Part shown: piece by piece, positions 57,591-64,000 of the stretch
How the letters are laid out: each line of letters starts with the position of its first letter
How positions within the stretch are numbered: position 1 is the first letter of the stretch
Source: Ligustrum vulgare
Lineage: Eukaryota > Streptophyta > Magnoliopsida > Lamiales > Oleaceae
Direction: 5' to 3'
Length of the DNA: 64,000 bases
Assembly (NCBI GenBank): GCA_963555705.1
Contig: OY743174.1
Coordinates: forward strand, 24,927,608-24,991,607
Notes under the pieces: generated by a model
Told to the model about the DNA's origin: nothing
Seen by the model: the letters and a program-made list of their open reading frames with translations, nothing else
Database searches by the model: none
Made by a program: the position numbers and the translations under genes

Positions 57591-58442
57591 TAGAGGTGTC
57601 AAGACGGACGGGCTGACCAGACCCGTGAAATCGGTCCGGATCGACCCAGGACCGCGGGTTGACCCGTTACTCGTGCAGACTGTTCACGGGTCAATAAGTT
57701 GTGAACTGCGGGTTTCGCGGGTCAAAACTTCACGGACCGCTTTTAACCTGTTGGCCCGTGAAAAAAATAAAAATAAAAAAAAATAAAAACAAAAAAACTG
57801 TTTTTATTAAATATAATAATATTGAAAATCTCTCTTCTTCTACAAACCCTAATACAACTTGTAAAGCAAAATCTTATTTTTTTCCCCTAATCGCTAAACA
57901 AAAAAGTTGTTTTTATTAAATATAATAATATTGAAAATATTTCTTCTTCTACAAACTCTAATACAACTTGTAAAACAAAATCTTATTTTTTTTCCCCTAA
58001 TAGCTAAGGAACGTAATGTTCTTTGATAATAGTAATTATAAATACATTTAACATTTAAATGTTATTTATTTATATTTTATTTAAATTTGCAAATTTAGAA
58101 GTAATTCATGTAACATAAAATATAAATTTAAATTCTATGTAAATATTTTATGGTATAAATATGAATTTATCATTTTAATCATTTTGCATTTAGAAATTTG
58201 ACAAAAACAATTGCTATAAATATGAAAAAATTTATGTTCTTGTTCATATGAGCCAAATCAGAATAAATTGCGACCCGCATGAGCTAGACCCCGATGGGCC
58301 AACGGCGCGGTTCTGGTTGTAGTTCGAAATTTGTGGACTGGCCCGGAAATCGCAGCGGGCGGATTTTTTTTCAAGCGGGACGTTACCAGGTTTTTATGTT
58401 GGCGGGCAGACCCGACCCGGACCACCAGAATTGACACCTCTA
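57591..58442. mobile_element. hAT-type non-autonomous element (852 bp)
   Basis: Inverted ends TAGAGGTGTCAA and TTGACACCTCTA. Flanks TATATTAC (57583-57590) and TATATGAC (58443-58450) form an 8-bp duplication with one mismatch. Both subterminal regions are rich in GACCCG/CGGGTC words. Inside, a block CTTCTTCTACAAACCCTAATACAACTTGTAA (57831-57862) recurs at 57943-57975. No transposase. Confidence 0.75.
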
Positions 58443-58559
58443 TATATGACCAGTCACCTTTCGAAATTAATGAAGAGATTCTAGCAACAACCAAGTAGAA
58501 GCCCTTTTGTATGATGAAATAATTTATTAGAAAATAATTTGGAGATAGACTAACATTCC

Positions 58560-59871
58560 ATAATGACCTATTGAACAACTTTTTTACTGTTCAATAGGTC
58601 TTCTAGTGTAATAACTTCGAAGGTACCACTTTTCAAGTCATCCCCAACAGTAAGAACGGACGAAGATGACAATTGAGCAATTGTTCCCAATGATGCAGTG
58701 TTGTCTAAACAAATCCTTTAACAAAAAATAAAATCGTTTATTAGCACACTTATACAATTAATAATTTGAATAAAAGTTTAGTGGAGTAACTTGTTTTTGT
58801 AATCTTGTATTTCTTGAATGTTGTGGTATGTGTTACAAAGTCCAATCTGTTCTTGATATCTCTTTGGCCTACATAGTTGAATTATCACAACTATTGCTTC
58901 ATTAGCCGAACTGTCCAAAAAGTTGTTGATTTCATCAGCATAGGCACCCCAAAGAGTCATAGTGATCTCGTTTTTTCTGCACATAACTCACAAAATTACA
59001 ACAATTAAATCAAGGAAGTGAATTAATTAATAATTTACAAATATGAAAACGTTAATACTCCAGGTCTTTTAAGACTATGTCCATGTGTTTCGATGTAAAT
59101 GAAGATGAATTCAACTTCTGGTATTGAACATCGTGCTTGGTTGTCACGTGACCAATAAAATATGTGGAGATTAAAATTGTTAGAGTGATTTTTTTTATTA
59201 GTAAAATAATGTAAAATTTTAATTAATCTGACCAAATAGGCCAACATTATCAAAGTTGACTATACTTTCGATTTCTGGAATACTTTTGAAAGTGTAAATG
59301 GACTTCAGAAACCTTATGTCATCGAAGCTACCACCTCTTTTATAGGCATAAAAAACACGAAACTTGTGACTTGGTGTACGATACCTGCCTAAATTGTTCC
59401 TCACACTGAAATTTGTTAAATAGTAAATCATGTGTTCATGTAGTTGCGAATCAAACTATGTTATGTACGAAGACATTACAATAGCTTGAGTTCTGTCACC
59501 CTATATATAAAAAAATTCACATCAGATAGAATTCTCGTTTTAGGGCTATAATAATACAATAAAAAAGTTAAGAAATGCATTACCTCATTATCCATAAATA
59601 AAAGTTCCAAGCTTCATGGAACTTTGTCATTGTTGCTGGTCGGGACGATATATTTTCTTGCAACTCTAACTTTCACGATTCAGTTCGTTTGTTTTTTGCT
59701 TAGGTGTTTAAACAAAGCAGCGTGCATTCTTAAAAACTGAAAAAGGGAAGATTTAACGCTGAAGATAAATTGTGAAATTGGATTTTTCGGATCTTTGGGG
59801 AGGACTAACGTGTATGGATTGGCAGGAATTTCTGATCTAGAAAACCTAGTTTTATAACAAACTAGTTCCAC
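58560..59871 (-). pseudogene. Replication protein A-like (DUF223/OB-fold) gene, decayed
   Basis: The minus strand carries exon-like blocks of a plant RPA70-like protein. After an acceptor TATATATAG near 59502, the frame reads GDRTQAIVMSS, a stop, then NFSVRNNLGRYRTPSHKFRVFY...VGLFGQI (to about 59224), the DUF223 OB-fold. Another exon after TTATGTGCAG (58980) reads EITMTLWGAYADEINNFLDSS and IVVIIQLCRPKRYQ, matching the xTLWGxxA OB-fold block. The last block (58690-58575) has SVLTVGDDLKSGTFEVITLEDLL. The piece 59871-59680 is upstream but not recognisable. RPA binds single-stranded DNA; RPA-like genes are also carried by plant Helitrons. The in-frame stop and a frame change between 59224 and 59035 suggest a pseudogene. 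Confidence 0.7.
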
Positions 59872-59966
59872 ACTCGTACGATGTACGGATATATTCTATT
59901 GATAAAAATATTCTTCTGAGACGGAACAATGTGAATTTTTTTATATAAAAATTAACAATAACGAGT

Positions 59967-60023
<57 letters not shown>

Positions 60024-60025
60024 TA

Positions 60026-60062
<37 letters not shown>
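59967..60062. repeat. (AAT)n followed by (ATT)n microsatellite
   Basis: About 18 AAT units, a short AATT join and about 12 ATT units, so the tract can fold back on itself. Confidence 0.92.
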
Positions 60063-60064
<2 letters not shown>

Positions 60065-61000
60065 TTTTTTGTTTGTTTGTTATCAAGAGTATTACAAATT
60101 TTGGAAAATCTCCTTGTGCATTTAAATTGATTTCATCAACACTGAGGAATTTGCAGTTGCATTTACATCCTTCAAGATGACAAGTTTTGTATTGAAACTG
60201 GTGGAGTAATAGAGGGTTTGATTGCAAATGTGGTTGGATTTTATGTGGTGGCTAAGGCGGTCTTGGTGGTGTAAAAGTTTGAGATGTATCCTTCCCCGAA
60301 CAAAACATGGTGTAAGAGCTTGAGATACGTCCTTCCCTATACCATCTCTTCCCAGATTAAGGTACTACTCCAAGGATAAGAACTACTGTAGAATAGAGAA
60401 TTTGTCATTTCCAAGGTTTTTAGTTGTAATCGGTTATAAACTTCCAAAAAATTTCATTGGCATTGTAGAGCATAGGTTAAGGAATTGGAAGAAGGAATTT
60501 GGAGGTCTAAGGTCCTAGTTTTCACTGAAGTGAGCTTGCAATAAATAAAAAAAAAAAATGCACAATAAAAGATATTTTTATTTAATTAAAAGGGGAAAGA
60601 TAAGTTCTAGATTGTTGACGCCTAATCCTAGCAGGAAAGAGACTTTTAGTTAAGAAAACACAACATCAACATTAAGGGCATGTCATGAGTCCTAGATCAA
60701 GAACATATTTTCTGAATAAATAATGCACTAGCTAGATAGGGGGAATTTTTATTCATTCACCTAGATATTTTGTGCCTGTGTGTTTGAGTTATGTGGAGAG
60801 ATCACAGGCCTCTAGAGTGTTTGGGATATTTGTATCTCTTTGTCTCTTGTTTGTAATTCAATTAACGGTGTAATCAGCAATTACAATACATTTTACATTT
60901 AAATAAATTCTATACATTTTTACAGTTAAATAATTTTTTTGTGTTTTTACATTTCTCATTCACAAACAATTACAATTCAATCTTCAATGTAAACCAATAG
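60063..61000. other. Intergenic, possible LTR debris
   Basis: TTGTTGACGCCTAATCC at 60615 resembles the start of the Tat-type LTR (TGTTGACGCCC), and GTTTGTAATTCAATTAACGG (60849) is LTR-like, but ends and duplications cannot be paired. No gene. Confidence 0.35.
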
Positions 61001-61029
61001 TATATTTAACTGAACATAAATGGCACATT

Positions 61030-61965
61030 TCTATTGCAATAACTCCATCGTCACGTACTCATTTGGGACCAGTGGTGCTGATTTTACTTTTGGCAGCGTC
61101 AATTGTCCAATTGCAAATATGCCACCTCCGTTGACACCATCCAAGCAATGTGAATTTTTTTTTTCACTTTCCCAGACAAAGCAAGCTGTAAAAGCACGAA
61201 TGTATTTGCTTGTTCGAAACCAAGAATACCGTCAACTGCTTCAGCTCAGAAGATGAACCTAACTCTCTCGATTGTTTAGAAGAGCACCTATCTTGGATTA
61301 AAAACATGTAAGCTACAGAAACAACATATACTCTTTTTGCACGTAACATATTTACAATATTTAAGTGCTAAACTTGCATTGATGGGCCATTTGTGATATG
61401 GATAGGTATAAAAATGTATAAAGTAGTCTCAAGTGGCAGAGTAATATTAGTGATAGACAAAAATAAAAGACTCCATCAGAAATGAGGACTCACCCAAATG
61501 CTATGGACCCATTCATGGATGATGTCTGAAGGTTTCCAGTCACTTCATAAAGTTTGATATTATCTCTAAAGAAATATTCCTCTGTTCTGCTCCCATCTCT
61601 ATATGTAATAGCACAATCACAAAGTGCTCCCATCTTGCAATCTGAATCTAGACTATTAAACATAGCGTAGAAAAAATCTTGATCGCAAGTAACTACTGCC
61701 TTTCCAGTTGAGGATGCTTTCAAGTCATACTGCTTGAAAGCTATCTATTCCACGAAAACAAAAATAATCCACTCCTTCCAGTTTCACTCAGATTATAATC
61801 CTTATGATAAAGAGGTGGCGTCAAAATAAGAAATAGAAGAACGGGACACTTGTCACAGCCAGCACAATTCACCCACAGAATGTCACTTCTTGTATCGACC
61901 TGGACATGATAGTCGTTGGAAGGAGTTCCGGTTGAAAGTTTAGTATAATAGAGCCTGCATCAATT
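61030..61965 (-). pseudogene. A1-family aspartic protease-like gene, decayed
   Basis: Minus-strand blocks match plant nepenthesin-type aspartic proteases. The first (about 61960-61845) reads LYYTKLSTGTPSNDYHVQVD then TRSDILWVNCAGCDKC; the catalytic DTG triad is DTR here. The second (61723-61490) reads ASSTGKAVVTCDQDF...YRDGSRTEEYFFRDNIKLYEVTGNLQ...SIAFG, the conserved segment after the first active site. A third (61340-61050) has SSSEL, then in another frame HCLDGVNGGGIFAIGQLTLP. The joins contain stops (near 61743) and frame changes, and the second active-site half is absent. Relatives are secreted or membrane-anchored endopeptidases. The loss of the DTG Gly and the breaks make this a non-functional fragment. 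Confidence 0.8.
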
Positions 61966-64000
61966 AATAATATAGCCAATTGAGACAATAAATGTATCAA
62001 AACCATATTTCTGGTCAATTATTTTTTAACTGTTAGAACTTAGAAGTATCAATGTTTTCAACTTCCAGTTATATCACATATAGTTTAATTTTGCAAAATA
62101 AGATACTTGTCTTTTAACATGGTCGATGCAAGTTAGATGAAAAATCCCTTTCAGAAAGGAAATAAAATTGGCGCAACTTCACATCATCTTTCCAACGAGC
62201 TATGCAACTGCTATACTAACTTAAAACCATTATTAATAGATTAAGAGACTCAACATAAATACCATTCGGATGGAAAGCAAATGAAAACAAATTCACGCAT
62301 AAAGTAACATCAGTGAATTTCAAAAACTTCTATAATTTGAGCAAATTACTAAGTATATTAGAGTATACAGTAAACTTGCATTAACTGTGAGCTTAGATTG
62401 TGGGACCGTGACAGCGTGAGAAAAATAAATCCAGTAAATTAGAGGTGTAGCTTGATCAAATTTTATCCTAGCAGAACGCACAAGAAATTATACTCCATAT
62501 TTTTAAAACAAAATTAGACACATACAATCACATAGAGCACAATTTCCTTTTACAATATACAGGAAAAATAAGAATAAAGACAACGCAACAAAAAAATTCT
62601 TCATCGATGCTAAAGCAAGATCAACACAGCAGAAATGAGCTAGATTTGAACAAATGTGTAAGGCTCCCCAATTAATTACAACATTAATCATAAAAATGCA
62701 GCTAATAAATCCTTCATTTGGAATTCAAATTCAAATTATTCAAACCAAATTTAAAAGACCTTTTTCACAAAATTCAAATCCAGTCAAACATAAAATCTAA
62801 TCCACGATAAATCCACACATAAAAACAAGTCAATACAAACCAAATGAAATAAGAGAACTATCACCATTCTTGTTCAAAGTCCTTTCTGAAAGAGAAGGGA
62901 CTGGGTGAGCTTTGAAATAAAGCTTCAAAAACTTAGATCCTCAAATACATTAATTGAATTTACTTCGAAAAATTAGAAGAATTAAACCATCCATCATACT
63001 ATTACTCTTCTTACTACACAATTATTAAACCAAAGGTTGAAAATGAAATAGAAAATCTAGATAGTTCTAAAAGATGGTCAAGAAAAATCAGAAATAATGA
63101 CAACAAAAAGGTCTATTTATACTCTAAGAGTCTAAGGAGCCATACTTGTGATTTTTGAGGCTTGAGACAAATAGTTTATTTTTGCAGACATGCGCCCTAG
63201 GCTTTACAGGGGTTCGGGGGCAGCGCCCCTAAAAAAAATTTACCGTGGGGAAAGATTGAAAATGATGATAAAAATTCATATTAACACAAGACAAATGTGC
63301 TACATAATATGCAAATTCACTATAAAATTATAAAAATAAAAATAAAAATAAAAAATTCAAAAATATTAACTAACATAAAACAATCAAACAAAATATGATA
63401 TTCCAAATAATCCATAATCTAAAAGCAGGTAACCCACTTTGCCCCCAAATAATCTTGAAATGTAAATGTTGACAAAAATATTAATTCAACAAATTCCAAA
63501 GCCAAAAGCATAATAAAAGGAAAATGATAATTCATAATAAACTACATTCTTACTTACAACATAATTCATTAATTTAATCATTGTTGAACCTTCCAAATCT
63601 TAACAGAAGTAAATAATTAAAAACCAAAAACTAATTAAAGGAAGTTCCAAAAATTATTAATCAATAATCATTATAATTATTTATTTGAAGCAAAATACGA
63701 ATTTTAAAGTTAAAGTGTGGATCAGTGGATGCTATATTGCTTTTGCTAAGTGTAGACGTCGGAATCGCGCACAGCAGGAGACACGGCTAGGGAAGTGTGA
63801 AGGAATTGAAAATAGATTTGGCAATTTGAATTTTTGATCGGATTCTTCAGTTTTTTTTTTTTTTTTTTTTTTGGGACAACAATTGGGCCATCTATCTGGC
63901 TAGGCTGCAAAGAAGAAACAAGAGGGGGGGGGGGGGGGGGAAGTTGGGTCCAAAAAAATTTTGGGCCCCTAAAATAAATCAGACCTGTGGGCCCTGAGTC
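61966..64000. other. Intergenic, nothing firmly recognised
   Basis: AT-rich. A minus frame at 62598-62503 begins MKNFFVALSLFLFFLYIV, like a signal peptide, but no mature protein follows. GGGGTTCGGGGGCAGCGCCCC (63209-63229) is a GC-rich repeat word with a GGGGC...GCCCC-type inverted arrangement. Poly-T at 63850-63872 and poly-G at 63924-63941 are mononucleotide runs. Confidence 0.4.

Noticed and set aside
62503..62691. Signal-peptide-like frame MKNFFVALSLFLFF as a small secreted protein or the start of the aspartic protease
   Set aside because: Only a few residues follow the hydrophobic run, and no exon links it to the protease blocks.

Overview
The window is nuclear DNA from a flowering plant, most likely a eudicot. 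It is AT-rich, nearly every long reading frame belongs to a plant transposable-element family, intron-like AT-rich DNA separates degraded exons, and one short stretch is chloroplast-derived. I find no intact host gene in its native place. The window is a layered graveyard of mobile elements plus two young, structurally complete LTR retrotransposons.

Layout. 1-2436: 3' part of a decayed Ty3/gypsy chromovirus-like pol with a palindrome-rich tail. 2437-8416 (minus): 5' part of a Tat/RIRE2-like Ty3/gypsy element (LTR, primer site, gag), split at 4731-7147 by a 2.4 kb LTR-like insertion with a 5-bp target duplication. 8804-9474, 15187-16089 and 55415-56284: three copies of one PIF/Harbinger-type MITE with TAA/TTA target duplications. 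9512-15005: a deleted CACTA transposon with a TNP2 N-terminal remnant and a decayed Ulp1-like cysteine protease, itself split by a 1.5 kb solo LTR (11854-13357). 16621-24453: mostly non-coding, with three GAGCATCTCC-type MITEs and a hAT-type element.

24626-30963 is the most interesting object: a non-autonomous LTR retrotransposon with two identical 208-bp LTRs and a 5-bp target duplication. It encodes no Gag or Pol. Antisense to the element it carries an intact, intronless LONELY GUY (LOG) cytokinin-activating enzyme gene and a second intact reading frame for a Cys4 protein I do not recognise. These genes sit inside an array of about 19 short hairpins whose arms vary but whose centre is nearly always CAGAA, CTGAA or TAGAA.

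30969-41760 holds a hairpin minisatellite, a second Tat-type 5' end, a scrambled chromovirus fragment, Athila-like LTR and 3' sequence, and exons of a DUF1985 (Ulp1-associated) gene on the minus strand. 41922-49042 is a nearly intact Ty1/copia element (minus strand, identical 453-bp LTRs, target duplication TTGCA) disabled by one frameshift. 49043-64000 is mainly AT-rich filler with arrays of the palindrome TTACAATTGTAA, a chloroplast fragment, a second hAT-type element, a decayed replication protein A-like gene (58560-59871) and a decayed aspartic protease gene (61030-61965).

The elements do not form a pathway. They record nested insertion: MITE fragments hit by CACTA and hAT elements, CACTA hit by an LTR element, and gypsy gag hit by another. 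All similarity calls come from reading motifs by eye; no database search was possible.
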